NCBI RefSeq assembly: GCF_001449115.1
Contig: NZ_LAIJ01000009.1
Span: 868,001 to 932,000, forward strand
Direction: 5' to 3'
DNA length: 64,000 bases
From: Occallatibacter gabretensis
GTDB lineage: Bacteria; Acidobacteriota; Terriglobia; Terriglobales; Acidobacteriaceae
In this document: in pieces, positions 34,505 through 43,885 of the stretch
Numbering within the stretch: the first letter of the stretch is position 1
Layout: each line of letters starts with the position of its first letter
Notes under the pieces: model-generated
Seen by the model: the letters and a program-made list of their open reading frames with translations, nothing else
Databases searched by the model: none
What the model was told of the DNA's origin: nothing
Position numbers and translations under genes: made by a program

Positions 34505-35692
34505 TTGACCGGACGTCCGCATGGACGGGGTATTCGACATATCGATCTGACAGACGTACAGCCCGCGTCCAGCGAGACTGCCCGTCGGATCAATCGCGAT
34601 ATTGTTCTTGAAATCATCCGCGAAAATCAGCCAATCTCCCGCGCGGATCTCGCGCGTCGCTCCGGCCTTCAGCGCAGCACAGTCTCACAAATCGTGGAAC
34701 AGCTCATCCGCGAAAGATGGGTGCGAGAAGGCGCGCAGGCAACCGCGGCACGTGGGCGGAGACCTACGTTGCTCGGGCTGAACGAGGATATCCTTGTCAT
34801 TGCCGTCGATATTCATCCCCGGCGCGCGACCGTTGCCGCCGTGGATCTAAATGGGCGGCTGTTGGCCCAGTCCAGGGCAACACTCACGCGCGACCCGCAG
34901 GCCTCCACCCAGCTCATCGTGCAGGCCATGCAGCGGCTCCGCGGCATGATTCCCGATAAGACAATTGAAGGCATTGGCGTAAGCACGCCGGGGCGCGTTG
35001 ACCCGGCCACGGAACGGCTGATCTTTGCGCCAAACCTGCACTGGCCGCAATTTGACCTGAAGAATGCAATTGAATCCGCCATGCAGCTGCCTGTGTGGAT
35101 GGAAAACGCCGCCGCCGCCTGCCTGTTGGCCGAGCTGATCTTTGGAAACCTCGACGGCAATCGCGATGTCGTCCTGGTTACCGTATCCGAAGGCGTAGGC
35201 ACCGGAGTCTTTGCCAACGGGCGAATGGTCACCGGACATCACGGCATGGCCGGTGAGTTCGGCCACATCGTCCTGGATGCCTCCGGTCCAAAATGCGCCT
35301 GCGGACGGACCGGCTGCTGGGAGGTCTTCGCCTCCACGAGAGCGGCGCTGCGCTATTACCACGAGTTGGAACCGGAGGCCCGCGCCACGACATTTGCCGA
35401 GCTCCTCCATCTGGCCGAAAGCGGAAACGACCATGCCGCGCAGGCAGTTGAAAAGCAGGCGCGATACATCGGTGACGGCCTGCGAATCATCATGGCAGCA
35501 CTCGCGCCGGGAACCATCCTGATTGCCGGAGACATTACCTCTGCCTGGCACCGCTACGGACCGGTCATCGAGCGAGCTGCCGGCAAGCAGACCCTGGCAG
35601 GCTCAGCTCCGCGCATCCTTCCCGCCCATGATGGAGACCTGGCCAGACTCAAAGGCGCAGCCGCACTGGTATTCCAGCGGCGGCAGAGATAA
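34505..35692 (+). CDS. ROK-family transcriptional regulator
   Basis: 395 aa from a TTG start at 34505 preceded by TGGAGAA. The N-terminal winged helix (about 24-80: NRDIVLEIIRENQPISRADL, followed by the recognition helix RSTVSQIVEQL) binds DNA. The C-terminal ROK domain has VAVDIHPRRATVAAVDL, the catalytic-like HHGMAGEFGHI and the zinc motif CACGRTGCWE. It is an NagC/XylR-type sugar-responsive repressor. No sugar genes are adjacent, though the peptidase-amidase operon just upstream may be a target. It may bind a sugar or sugar phosphate. Confidence 0.9.
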   Translation: MTGRPHGRGIRHIDLTDVQPASSETARRINRDIVLEIIRENQPISRADLARRSGLQRSTVSQIVEQLIRERWVREGAQATAARGRRPTLLGLNEDILVIAVDIHPRRATVAAVDLNGRLLAQSRATLTRDPQASTQLIVQAMQRLRGMIPDKTIEGIGVSTPGRVDPATERLIFAPNLHWPQFDLKNAIESAMQLPVWMENAAAACLLAELIFGNLDGNRDVVLVTVSEGVGTGVFANGRMVTGHHGMAGEFGHIVLDASGPKCACGRTGCWEVFASTRAALRYYHELEPEARATTFAELLHLAESGNDHAAQAVEKQARYIGDGLRIIMAALAPGTILIAGDITSAWHRYGPVIERAAGKQTLAGSAPRILPAHDGDLARLKGAAALVFQRRQR

Positions 35693-35719
35693 GCTGAAAC
35701 AAATCCTTAAAAATTCTTC

Positions 35720-35792
35720 CTGAAAGTTTGCATAAAATTATGCCCGTTTGTGCCATGCTCATAAATCAGACAGAAAATTGGTTTTCCCAATC
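35720..35792 (+). repeat. Two-box intergenic element, copy D (weak hairpin)
   Basis: TTGCAT (35728-35733), 26 nt, CATAAA (35760-35765), then AGACAG and a short ATTGG/CCAAT hairpin (35777-35781 with 35787-35791). It lacks the long GC-rich stem and the 99-bp repeat, so it may be a decayed or minimal member. The rest of the 35693-36131 gap shows no gene, only an AT-rich patch near 35890-35905 and the palindrome at 36105. Confidence 0.6.
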
Positions 35793-36104
35793 GAGATTAA
35801 GCCGGATCTGCCTTGGCGAAGAAAAAGAGAATACACCCCCCTCCCAACAGTGAAGAGCGTGATCTGACGTAAACCGACCTAAACGGTTGAATAAAATAAT
35901 TTTAACGAAGGAGCCCGAACTGTCTCCGTCTCATTTCTTTTCCAGCAAAAACGCTTGAGATCCGCCTCGGCTGTCCATCCTCTCGCATTTCTGGCCCACC
36001 CTACATCCCCCAAACGACATCTCTTCTCAGGGTCGGCTTCTAAAACCTGTAACGCCGCTTGTAGCGGTAACCAAAGCAGCCGTATACTAAAACAGGGACC
36101 TTAG

Positions 36105-36125
36105 CAGTCGCATATTTGACGACTG
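36105..36125. promoter_or_regulatory. Inverted repeat before iscR (possible operator)
   Basis: CAGTCG (36105-36110) and CGACTG (36120-36125) are separated by 9 nt and end 6 nt before the iscR start. The position suits autorepression by the Rrf2 protein or masking of the ribosome-binding site. It does not match the E. coli IscR site well. Confidence 0.4.
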
Positions 36126-36131
36126 GAATTC

Positions 36132-36593
36132 ATGCTGAAGCTCACTAAAAAAGCAGATTACGGGCTGATGGCTCTCAAGTACCTGGCCGAGCGTCCAGAG
36201 ACGCTTGCGTTGAGTGCAAAAGAGATAGCAGACGCTTACGGCATTCCGGCGCAGCTTCTGGCCAAGGTTCTGCAGCGGCTCACAAAGACAGGAATTCTCA
36301 GGTCTCACGCCGGAATGAACGGCGGCTATGCACTGGCGCGCGAAGCAAGCCATATCTCGGCCTTCGAGGTAATTCACTCGATCGACGGGCCATTTTTTAT
36401 CACATCGTGCACTAAAGGCGCTCATGGTTGCGACCTGACGCCAAGCTGCACCATCAAAGAACCGTTGGCCAGGGTCAATGAGACGATTGCCGGAGTGCTG
36501 AAGAGCATCAGCATTGGCGATCTAGCCGACGACCCGGCGAAGGCTCCAGCACTGGCGGTAAACCACGGACTGGTTACCCTGACGCTGTCGTAA
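36132..36593 (+). CDS. iscR: Rrf2-family iron-sulfur regulator, IscR-like
   Basis: 153 aa. An N-terminal winged helix (KKADYGLMALKYLAERPE, then IPAQLLAKVLQRLTKTGIL) binds DNA. Cys residues in ITSCTKGAHGCDLTPSC follow a CX6CX5C pattern, slightly longer than the CX5CX5C of E. coli IscR, and can hold a [2Fe-2S] cluster. It is the first gene of the isc operon and is likely to repress it when clusters are plentiful. The distance to iscS is about 100 nt. Confidence 0.9.
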   Translation: MLKLTKKADYGLMALKYLAERPETLALSAKEIADAYGIPAQLLAKVLQRLTKTGILRSHAGMNGGYALAREASHISAFEVIHSIDGPFFITSCTKGAHGCDLTPSCTIKEPLARVNETIAGVLKSISIGDLADDPAKAPALAVNHGLVTLTLS

Positions 36594-36695
36594 GGTTGTT
36601 TCACAAGAATTTTCGTTGCCCGGCCAGATGAGCACAGGTGGCGGCGAACAGGACAGAAAGGCCGAAGCGGCCAAGGGATTTTGAGGATATAAGCG

Positions 36696-37952
36696 ATGAG
36701 CACCACCGTTACAAGCCAGATCGAGGTTCCAGCGGGCGTAAGTTTGCCCATCTACATGGACAATCATGCCACTAGCCCGCTGGACCCGCGGGTTCTGGAG
36801 GCAATGATGCCGTTCTTTACGTCGAAGTTCGGCAATGCGGCCAGCCGCAATCACTCCTTTGGCTGGGAGGCCGAGCAGGCGGTTGAAATTGCTCGCCAGC
36901 AAATCGCGAAGTTGATCGGTGCGACATCGAAGGAGATCATCTTCACCAGCGGCGCTACTGAAAGTGACAACCTGGCCCTCAAGGGCATTGCCGAGATGTA
37001 CCGTGAGCGTGGCAACCACATCATTACGCAGGTGACGGAGCACAAGGCCATTCTCGATACCTGCAAGCGGCTGGAGAAGAACGGCTATCGCGTAACATAT
37101 CTGCCGGTCAAGGCCGACGGACTCATCGATCTCGACGACCTGAAGCGCGCCATCGACGAGAAGACGATTCTCGTCTCCATCATGGCAGCGAATAACGAGA
37201 TCGGCGTGCTGCAGCCCATTCGCGAGATCGGCAAAATCTGCCGCGAAAAGGGTGTGCTCTTCCATACAGATGCGGTGCAGTCTGTTGGCAAGGTTCCGGT
37301 GGATGTGAACGCGGACTTTATCGATGTGCTCTCGCTCAGCGGACACAAGATTTACGGCCCCAAGGGCGTGGGCGCGCTCTATGTACGCCGCCGCAATCCC
37401 CGCGTGCAGATTGCCGCACAGATTGACGGTGGGGGCCATGAGCGCGGCATGCGGTCCGGCACGTTGAATGTTCCCGGCATCGTGGGACTTGGCAAGGCGT
37501 GCGAAATCGCCCAGACGGAGATGGATTCTGAAGCCGCGTACTTGCGCAACCTGCGCGACCGGCTCAAAGCAAGGCTGGAGTCGGCGCTCGACTATGTCCA
37601 CGTGAACGGATCGTGGGAGCACCGCCTGCCCGGCAACCTCAATATGAGCTTCGTCTACGTGGAAGGCGAGTCGCTGCTGATGGGCATTAACGACATCGCC
37701 GTTTCGTCGGGATCGGCCTGCACCTCGGCAACACTGGAACCGAGCTATGTGCTGAAGGCTCTGGGGCTTGGCGATGACGTTGCGCACAGCTCCATCCGCT
37801 TTGGCCTGGGACGCTTTAACACTGAGGCTGAAGTGGATTACGTGGCCGACAAGGTGATTGACATCGTGCTGAAGCTGCGAGAACTATCGCCGCTGTACGA
37901 GATGGTAAAGGAAGGCATTGACCTGACCAAGATCGAGTGGCAGGCGCACTAA
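36696..37952 (+). CDS. iscS: Cysteine desulfurase
   Basis: 418 aa. PLP enzyme that takes sulfur from cysteine for Fe-S clusters. The PLP lysine is Lys218 in [11 protein letters not shown], and the persulfide-forming Cys342 lies in SSGSACTSA, the IscS-type (group I) loop. The N-terminal [14 protein letters not shown] is standard. It sits between the regulator and the scaffold gene, with iscU 126 nt downstream. Length and motifs are normal. Confidence 0.96.
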   Translation: MSTTVTSQIEVPAGVSLPIYMDNHATSPLDPRVLEAMMPFFTSKFGNAASRNHSFGWEAEQAVEIARQQIAKLIGATSKEIIFTSGATESDNLALKGIAEMYRERGNHIITQVTEHKAILDTCKRLEKNGYRVTYLPVKADGLIDLDDLKRAIDEKTILVSIMAANNEIGVLQPIREIGKICREKGVLFHTDAVQSVGKVPVDVNADFIDVLSLSGHKIYGPKGVGALYVRRRNPRVQIAAQIDGGGHERGMRSGTLNVPGIVGLGKACEIAQTEMDSEAAYLRNLRDRLKARLESALDYVHVNGSWEHRLPGNLNMSFVYVEGESLLMGINDIAVSSGSACTSATLEPSYVLKALGLGDDVAHSSIRFGLGRFNTEAEVDYVADKVIDIVLKLRELSPLYEMVKEGIDLTKIEWQAH

Positions 37953-38078
37953 AGGACTTGCCGTCCAGCCAACTGCGCCTTAGGCGCGTAAGATTTGGGT
38001 AGCATTAGCATCGGCAGGCGGTTGTGCCGAATCAAATAGTAGGACACGCGGCTTCCCCCCGCGGGAGGAGATACGAAC

Positions 38079-38504
38079 ATGGCATATAGCGATAAGGTAG
38101 TGGACCACTACAACAATCCCCGTAACGTGGGCACGCTGGACAAGAGCTCGGCCGAAGTAGGCACGGGACTTGTCGGAGCTCCCGAGTGCGGCGACGTGAT
38201 GCGCTTGCAGATCCGCGTGAATCCAGAAACCCAGGTAATCGAAGAAGCCAAGTTCAAGACCTTCGGTTGCGGCTCGGCGATTGCCAGCTCTTCGCTGGCC
38301 ACTGAGTGGATCAAGGGTCGCAAGATCGAGGACGCACTGGAGATCAAAAACACCGACATCGTGAAGGAGCTTTCGCTTCCTCCGGTGAAGATTCACTGTT
38401 CCGTGCTGGCCGAAGACGCGATTCGCGCAGCCATTGGCGACTGGAAGAAGAAGAACGGCGTAGCAGAAACAGCTCCAGTGGCAGTTGCAACTGCGGCGAA
38501 CTAA
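38079..38504 (+). CDS. iscU: Fe-S cluster scaffold protein
   Basis: 141 aa. Three conserved Cys bind the nascent cluster: Cys37 (APECGD), Cys64 (TFGCGSA) and Cys107 (IHCSVLAE). The LPPVK motif at 100-104 is the docking site for HscA, which agrees with hscBA downstream. A Gly/Ala tail follows. It lies in the isc operon, with a GC-rich hairpin after the stop. Confidence 0.96.
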   Translation: MAYSDKVVDHYNNPRNVGTLDKSSAEVGTGLVGAPECGDVMRLQIRVNPETQVIEEAKFKTFGCGSAIASSSLATEWIKGRKIEDALEIKNTDIVKELSLPPVKIHCSVLAEDAIRAAIGDWKKKNGVAETAPVAVATAAN

Positions 38505-38521
38505 GGCAGAGTGAAGCTGAC

Positions 38522-38550
38522 TCGGCCCGGACGCCACGCGTTCGGGCCGA
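38522..38550 (+). terminator. GC-rich hairpin between iscU and iscA
   Basis: TCGGCCCG (38522-38529) pairs perfectly with CGGGCCGA (38543-38550), followed by ATAGTCTATTTG. It may lower expression of downstream genes, terminate part of the transcripts, or protect the iscSU mRNA end. Confidence 0.45.
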
Positions 38551-38571
38551 ATAGTCTATTTGAAGGGAAGT

Positions 38572-38991
38572 ATGTCGAATTTCGTAAGTATCGAGAGCAA
38601 ACCTGCCGAGGGCGTTTCTGTAGCACTGCCGAAGCCTGCAGTGCCGCAGGGGCCGAGCCAGGGCCTGCAGGTGACACCCAAAGCCGTGGTCCGCATCAAG
38701 AGCGCGATGGCCAAGGAAGGCATCTCGCCGGAGGAGGGTGGTCTGCGGCTTGGAGTGCTGGGCGGCGGCTGCTCCGGGCTCTCGTACTCAATCAAGTTCG
38801 ACACGCGGCCCCGTGAACGCGACAGAATTTACGAATTCGACGGCGTGCGTGTCTTTGTTGATCCCAAGAGCTTCCTCTACCTGCACGGCATGACGCTGGA
38901 TTACGAAGAAACGCTGATGCGCCAGGGATTCAACTTCGTCAACCCGAACTCATCACGGTCCTGCGGCTGCGGGTCTTCTTTCTCTTCGTAA
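38572..38991 (+). CDS. iscA: A-type Fe-S carrier protein
   Basis: 139 aa. The conserved cysteines are in LGGGCSGLSY and in the C-terminal SCGCGSSF. Residues 1-35 form an unusual N-terminal extension rich in Pro and Gln (KPAVPQGPSQG) compared with E. coli IscA (107 aa). The ATG at 38572 has GAAGGGA upstream, preferred over a TTG at 38560. It is in the isc operon. Confidence 0.94.
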   Translation: MSNFVSIESKPAEGVSVALPKPAVPQGPSQGLQVTPKAVVRIKSAMAKEGISPEEGGLRLGVLGGGCSGLSYSIKFDTRPRERDRIYEFDGVRVFVDPKSFLYLHGMTLDYEETLMRQGFNFVNPNSSRSCGCGSSFSS

Positions 38992-39018
38992 CCCGCATCC
39001 GGTCAGGCAAGGTTGACG

Positions 39019-39732
39019 ATGACGATGTCGAATGCTGCAAATATTCCCCAAAGTGCAACCGCAGCAGCAACCGTCTGCTGGTCCTGTTCGGCCTCACTGA
39101 AGGAAAGCGCGCTTTTCTGCGAGCAATGTGGAAAGATTCAGCCGCCTTCGGGCGGTTATTTTTCTGTCTTCGGGCTTGAGCCGCGACTGAACCTTGATCT
39201 CGGCATGTTGGAGCATCAGTTCCACAAGCTCAGCCGCAAGCTGCATCCGGATCGATTCGGCCGTGCATCGGAGCAGGAGAAGGAATGGAGTCTGGCCAGC
39301 TCCTCGCTGCTGAACGACGCGTATCGTACCCTTAAGGATCCGATTTCACGCACGCGGCACTTGCTGCGGATGCATGGCGCAGAGATCGGTGAGGAGTTTG
39401 CGGGCAAGGATAAGAAAGACCCCTCGCGCGCACCAGCCGATCTGCTGGAAGAGGTCTTCGAGTTGAACATGCAGCTTGAAGAGCTTCGCATGGGCGATGA
39501 GGATGCCGGCCTCAAACAGAGTCTCTCGGAGGCAAGAAAGAAATTTGTCGCATTACAGGACGAGGTAGATGACCAGCTCCGTGCCGAATGGGCAAAATGG
39601 GATGAGGGCGCAGAATTTGGAAATGACGCGGCGCGAGAGGCAGCGCAAAAGACAATGGTCGCCTTGCTCGATCGCAGGCGCTATCTGAGCAACCTGGTCC
39701 GCGAAGTGACCGAGACATTGGGAGATTCCTAA
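39019..39732 (+). CDS. hscB: Fe-S J-protein co-chaperone with an N-terminal zinc ribbon
   Basis: 237 aa. The J domain (about 47-120) contains His76-Pro77-Asp78 in LSRKLHPDRF, which stimulates the HscA ATPase, and the C-terminal helical domain binds IscU. Before the J domain are two Cys pairs, CWSC (20-23) and CEQC (34-37), a zinc-ribbon not found in E. coli HscB but present in human HSC20. Three nearby starts (TTG 39013, ATG 39019 and ATG 39025) are possible. The gene is 28 nt after iscA, and hscA follows closely. Confidence 0.93.
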   Translation: MTMSNAANIPQSATAAATVCWSCSASLKESALFCEQCGKIQPPSGGYFSVFGLEPRLNLDLGMLEHQFHKLSRKLHPDRFGRASEQEKEWSLASSSLLNDAYRTLKDPISRTRHLLRMHGAEIGEEFAGKDKKDPSRAPADLLEEVFELNMQLEELRMGDEDAGLKQSLSEARKKFVALQDEVDDQLRAEWAKWDEGAEFGNDAAREAAQKTMVALLDRRRYLSNLVREVTETLGDS

Positions 39733-39738
39733 GCAGCA

Positions 39739-41703
39739 ATGGCAGCGAATAACGAAAACGGCCGCGTAGTCGGCATCGATCTGGGGACGACGAACTCCCT
39801 CGTCGCATATATGGAGGGCTCTACACCGGTGGTGATTCCCGGCGTGGACGGCTCGAATCTTGTGCCCAGCGTAGTCGCACTCGATCCGGTACAGGCAGAC
39901 GGTGGACGACCCACGGTGACAGTTGGCAATAGTGCGCGGCAGGCGCTGATTGAGACCCCCGAACGCGTGATCTATTCCGTGAAGCGGCTCATGGGCCGCA
40001 GTCTCGCAGAGGCGCGCAATGAACAGAAGTTCTTCGCCTTCCGCATCGCAGAGGATTCCGAGGAAGGCCCAGATTCTAACGAGGTTCCGCGCGTCCAGCT
40101 TGGAGAGCTCCGCTTTACGCCACCGGAGATTTCGGCGTATGTGCTGCGGCAGTTGAAGCGCAACGCGGAGCGGTTCTTTGGTGCACCGGTTACGCAGGCA
40201 GTGATCACGGTCCCCGCATACTTTAACGACGCGCAGCGGCAGGCAACAAAGGACGCAGGCCGCATGGCAGGCCTCGATGTCCTTCGGTTGGTAAATGAGC
40301 CGACCGCCGCAGCATTGGCGTATGGTCTTGACCGTGCGAAGGAAGGCACGATTGCGGTTTATGACCTGGGCGGCGGCACGTTTGATATTTCGATTTTGAA
40401 GCTGCGCGACGGCATCTTTGAGGTGCGGTCGACCAATGGCGACACGCACCTGGGTGGCGACGACATTGACAATCTCCTGCTGACCATTGCGCTGGACGAG
40501 ATTTTCGCTGAGCACGGCGTGGATCTGCGCCAGCATCCCAGTGCGGTGCAGGCGATGCGGAAAGCCGCGATTGATGCAAAGATTCAGCTCTCGTATCAGC
40601 CCGCAGCTAGTTTCGACATTGAGCTGCCAAATGGCGACCGCTACCAGCGCGAGATTCCGCGCGAAGTCTATGAGGACCTGATTCAACCAATTCTGGAGCG
40701 CACGGCCGGACCATGCAAACAGGCGATGCTGGATGCAGGCGTGCTGCCGGAGCAGATTGATGAAGTGGTTCTCGTAGGCGGTTCCACACGCATTCCCGCA
40801 GTGCAACAGCTTGTGGAGAATCTCTTCCATCTGAGCGCGCGCGGAAAGAAGCCTCACACCGAACTGAATCCGGACGAGGTGGTTGCGCTTGGTGCTGCGG
40901 TGCAGGCGGACATTCTGGCCGGCTCTTCCAAGGCGACAGAAGAACTCCTGCTACTCGACGTGACGCCGTTGTCATTGGGCATTGAGGCGCTGGGCGGAAC
41001 AGTCGCGAAGATCATTCAGCGCAATTCGACGATCCCAGCATCCGCTACAGAGCACTTCACCACGGGCGTAGACGGACAAGCAAACGTGGCGATCCATGTG
41101 GTGCAGGGCGAACGCGAGCTGGCTGCGGATTGCCGGTCTTTGGCGCGATTCGATCTCAAGGGCATTCCGCCGATGAGTGCGGGACTGCCGCGCATTGAAG
41201 TAAAGTTCCTCATTGATGCGGACGGCATTCTGCAGGTCTCCGCACGCGAACAACGCAGCGGCAAGCAGGCGCAGATTGAGGTGAAGCCGACGTACGGACT
41301 TACCGACGAGCAGGTTGAGAATATGATCCTCGACTCCTTTGATCATGCCGAAGAGGACTTTTCCAAACGGCTCCTGATTGAGGCTCGGAACGAGGCGGAT
41401 ACGATTCTTTCGGCTGTAGAACGCGCACCGCGGAATCCTGCGTGGGCGCAACTTACGGCTGAAGAGAAGGAAAACATTGAGACTGCACAGACGTATCTGG
41501 TCAGTATCAAAGCCGGCGAAGATCAGAATGCCATCCGCGAAGCAACAGTCGCGCTGGATCAAGCTACGCGCCGTTTTGCAGAGCTGATGATGGAAGCCGC
41601 GGTGTCTACAGCAATCCGCGGCAAAACGATGGAGACTGCGGGTGAGGAGATGGGCGATGAAATTCAAGCGCCGCACCCGATGGCCCGCGCGGAATTCAAG
41701 TGA
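39739..41703 (+). CDS. hscA: Hsp70-type chaperone of the Isc system
   Basis: 654 aa. The actin-like ATPase domain starts with [17 protein letters not shown] and has the [12 protein letters not shown] and [11 protein letters not shown] motifs. The substrate-binding domain (about 400-560) has the arch and pocket segments [12 protein letters not shown] and [10 protein letters not shown]. Its genomic place after hscB and the LPPVK motif in IscU point to HscA rather than DnaK. The last residues are not the EEVD or Glu-rich end of DnaK-like proteins. Confidence 0.93.
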   Translation: MAANNENGRVVGIDLGTTNSLVAYMEGSTPVVIPGVDGSNLVPSVVALDPVQADGGRPTVTVGNSARQALIETPERVIYSVKRLMGRSLAEARNEQKFFAFRIAEDSEEGPDSNEVPRVQLGELRFTPPEISAYVLRQLKRNAERFFGAPVTQAVITVPAYFNDAQRQATKDAGRMAGLDVLRLVNEPTAAALAYGLDRAKEGTIAVYDLGGGTFDISILKLRDGIFEVRSTNGDTHLGGDDIDNLLLTIALDEIFAEHGVDLRQHPSAVQAMRKAAIDAKIQLSYQPAASFDIELPNGDRYQREIPREVYEDLIQPILERTAGPCKQAMLDAGVLPEQIDEVVLVGGSTRIPAVQQLVENLFHLSARGKKPHTELNPDEVVALGAAVQADILAGSSKATEELLLLDVTPLSLGIEALGGTVAKIIQRNSTIPASATEHFTTGVDGQANVAIHVVQGERELAADCRSLARFDLKGIPPMSAGLPRIEVKFLIDADGILQVSAREQRSGKQAQIEVKPTYGLTDEQVENMILDSFDHAEEDFSKRLLIEARNEADTILSAVERAPRNPAWAQLTAEEKENIETAQTYLVSIKAGEDQNAIREATVALDQATRRFAELMMEAAVSTAIRGKTMETAGEEMGDEIQAPHPMARAEFK

Positions 41704-41785
41704 AGGATTAGCGGTCTTGGCCGCGCTCCGCGCGTGTTAGCGGAGTGAGTGAGCGCGCCCGCGTACGATAGATGAAGGACAAGAT

Positions 41786-42202
41786 ATGAGTGGAGCAAAT
41801 ACAACGAATATTCCCGCCGACAAGCTGGTGCGCGTGACCTTTGAGCCGGAGGGCAAGACCGTGGAGTTTGAGTATGGCACCATGCCGTACGATCACCACG
41901 GCAAGCCGATGTCGTTCCTGGACGTGGCGGAGAACTTCGAGATTTTTCTGGATCATGCGTGCGGTGGATCATGCGCCTGCACCACATGTCATGTGTGGGT
42001 GAAGGAAGGCACAAACGGTATTAGCGAAGCTGACGACGATGAACTGGATCGGATGGATATGGCCGCCGATCAGCAGCTCAACTCGCGGCTGGGCTGCCAG
42101 GCGGTGATTACGAAGCCGGGCAACTATGTTGTGGAGATTCCCAAGTGGAATCGCAATTATGTTTCCGAAGGCAAACCGCTGACTCTAGCCGAAGACAAAT
42201 AA
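41786..42202 (+). CDS. fdx: [2Fe-2S] ferredoxin of the Isc system
   Basis: 138 aa. Adrenodoxin-type ferredoxin with ligands Cys59, Cys65, Cys68 (HACGGSCACTTC) and Cys104 (GCQAVI). An extra Cys63 sits between the first two ligands. It supplies electrons for cluster assembly on IscU. It has a somewhat long N-terminal region of about 18 residues. A downstream coupling of 17 nt to the cupin gene keeps the operon going. Confidence 0.94.
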   Translation: MSGANTTNIPADKLVRVTFEPEGKTVEFEYGTMPYDHHGKPMSFLDVAENFEIFLDHACGGSCACTTCHVWVKEGTNGISEADDDELDRMDMAADQQLNSRLGCQAVITKPGNYVVEIPKWNRNYVSEGKPLTLAEDK

Positions 42203-42219
42203 AGCTCAGGAGATCCTTC

Positions 42220-42564
42220 GTGAGTCTTGCAACGATCGAGCGCAAGCAGTTGCTGGCTGCAGTGCTGGGCAATCGTAATGTGAGCACGGTAGACGTAGGG
42301 GAAATCACTCTCGGAGCAAGTCAGAGAGCCGGGCGTCATCTGCATCCATGTGCGGTTGTCGGCTATATTGCAAGTGGAACAGCGATCTACCAGATTGAAG
42401 GCGAGCCGATACAGACGCTGCCTGTAGGTTCCGCATTTTATGAACCTGCGAATACTGTGATTGCCGAATTCGGAAATGCCTCCGAGGACGCGCAGCTAAC
42501 TTTTATTGCGTTTTATCTGCTCGATGGCGAGCAGGAACTGATTACGATGCTTGAGACCCGCTAA
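42220..42564 (+). CDS. Small cupin protein embedded in the isc operon
   Basis: 114 aa from a GTG at 42220 with CAGGAGA upstream. A double-stranded beta-helix cupin pattern is seen: RAGRHLHPCAVVGYIASG gives the first His pair region, followed by YQIEGEPIQTLPVGSAFYEP and VIAEFGN. It matches the small 'cupin_2'-like proteins that often bind a metal. It is not a usual member of isc operons. It could sense iron or oxygen or act on a metabolite. Confidence 0.8.
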   Translation: MSLATIERKQLLAAVLGNRNVSTVDVGEITLGASQRAGRHLHPCAVVGYIASGTAIYQIEGEPIQTLPVGSAFYEPANTVIAEFGNASEDAQLTFIAFYLLDGEQELITMLETR

Positions 42565-42573
42565 GGAGCTACG

Positions 42574-42792
42574 ATGCCGCGCGAAATCCATTGGGCCGAT
42601 TCCGAAGAGATAGGCATTCAGCTGCAGGAGAAGTATCCCGATATTGATCCCTTGACTGTGCGGTTCACCGACCTGCACAAATATGTCACCGAGCTTGATG
42701 GTTTTGCCGATGACCCAACAAAGTCAAATGAATCAAAGCTTGAAGCCATCCAGATGGCGTGGCATGAAGAGCACGAGGACGCGAAGGGTTAA
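42574..42792 (+). CDS. iscX: IscX (YfhJ) Fe-S assembly modulator
   Basis: 72 aa, acidic, matching IscX: IHWADSEEIGIQLQEKYPDI, TDLHKYV and the ending ESKLEAIQMAWHEE. IscX binds IscS and may act as an iron-dependent modulator. It is the last gene of the operon. The distance from the cupin gene is 9 nt. Confidence 0.93.
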   Translation: MPREIHWADSEEIGIQLQEKYPDIDPLTVRFTDLHKYVTELDGFADDPTKSNESKLEAIQMAWHEEHEDAKG

Positions 42793-42904
42793 ATCTCTGC
42801 AACAAGGTTCCGGACGACAGTGATTCAGGTCCTCCAATACACGTGTTCGCTATCCCATGCATCCCTTGTACTTGTAATCTGCCGTTGCGGAGCGCAGTTC
42901 CACA

Positions 42905-43020
42905 CATTACTTTCGTGCTGGGACTCCCTCCAGATTGTTTGCACAAAATTAACTTCATCTGTGCCAGACTCATAATCAGCAGTAGACAAAGGCCCGGTCC
43001 CTAATGACCCGGGCCTTTGT
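42905..43020 (+). repeat. Two-box/hairpin intergenic element, copy C
   Basis: TTGCAC (42939-42944), 26 nt, CATAAT (42971-42976), CAGCAG, then a strong hairpin AAAGGCCCGG/CCGGGCCTTT (42988-42997 with about 43008-43017) and a T-rich tail. It can also terminate the isc operon. The 99-bp repeat is absent. The remaining 43021-43348 stretch is AT-rich and shows no gene. Confidence 0.75.
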
Positions 43021-43348
43021 CTTTCCGCCCCAAATACGTGTTCCGACGGTATGGCAGTCACATTGGAGCTCAAGAAATGCGCTTTTCACCGCATTTTGGC
43101 CGCATTTTCGCACCCTTTTCTAAGCAAAAAATCATCTGCAAGTATTTGAAAAAGAGCAACTTGACTCTGGTTATGATAGAGAAAACACAAAATTTTCTCC
43201 CCGTACAAATTCTGTAAATCTGTATTTCCTTACGTCGTAGGGTACGTCCTTCCCACAGTCTCTGTAATTCTGTAAGTGCGACCCCAGAACAGCCTGCTGG
43301 GCTTTTGCCAAATGCAAACGCTGAGAGCACACGCGATCGGACACGGGG

Positions 43349-43846
43349 TCAGTTTTCGTGCCAATCCCGCCGATCACTCCACCCGAAGGAATTTTCAAAG
43401 TGTTCGATCTCCGGATCGCGTCCGGGAATGAGATACACGCCGATCACATCGAAACGTACGTTTGGGCGAGTGACCGTGGAAGCATTTCGAGGCAGTTGCC
43501 GCAGATAGGCGCGCGCCAGACGGCGCAGCACGCGGCGCTTATGCTGATCGACCGCTACGTGAGCCGGCGTCAGGTCACGCTTTGTTCGGGTTTTTACTTC
43601 AAAAATGCAGAGAAGCTGGCCCTGCCACGCAATGAGATCCACATCCCCAGGTAGTTTGCGCGCTGACCAACGCCGCGCAACCACCTTGTAGCCCTTGCTG
43701 AGTAGATGGAAGAAGGCGGCATCTTCGCCCTGCACACCCACAACCAAATGTGCGGGCACCTTTTCGCGGCCGCGAATGCGAACCAGCGTACTGAGCATGG
43801 AGAATGCGCGCTGAACGAGCGCGGCACGCATACTTTGAGGGGACAT
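43349..43846 (-). CDS. yraN: YraN family protein (UPF0102), nuclease-like
   Basis: 165 aa. Restriction-nuclease-like fold typical of YraN: GEDAAFFHLLSKGYKVVARR, then GDVDLIAWQGQLLCIFEVKTR, with catalytic-type residues Glu, Asp, Glu and Lys. The family is widespread and of unknown function, possibly in DNA repair or recombination. It has an extra N-terminal segment of about 35 residues over the short forms. It follows the aminotransferase gene by about 40 nt on the same strand. Confidence 0.9.
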   Translation of the reverse strand: MSPQSMRAALVQRAFSMLSTLVRIRGREKVPAHLVVGVQGEDAAFFHLLSKGYKVVARRWSARKLPGDVDLIAWQGQLLCIFEVKTRTKRDLTPAHVAVDQHKRRVLRRLARAYLRQLPRNASTVTRPNVRFDVIGVYLIPGRDPEIEHFENSFGWSDRRDWHEN

Positions 43847-43885
43847 TGCCCTTCATTGTAAGCGTGCCACTACGGAATGCAAGAG

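Noticed and set aside
42145..42219. A longer N-terminus for the cupin protein overlapping fdx
   Set aside because: It would translate the end of fdx in another frame. The GTG at 42220 has a good ribosome-binding site and gives a normal cupin length.
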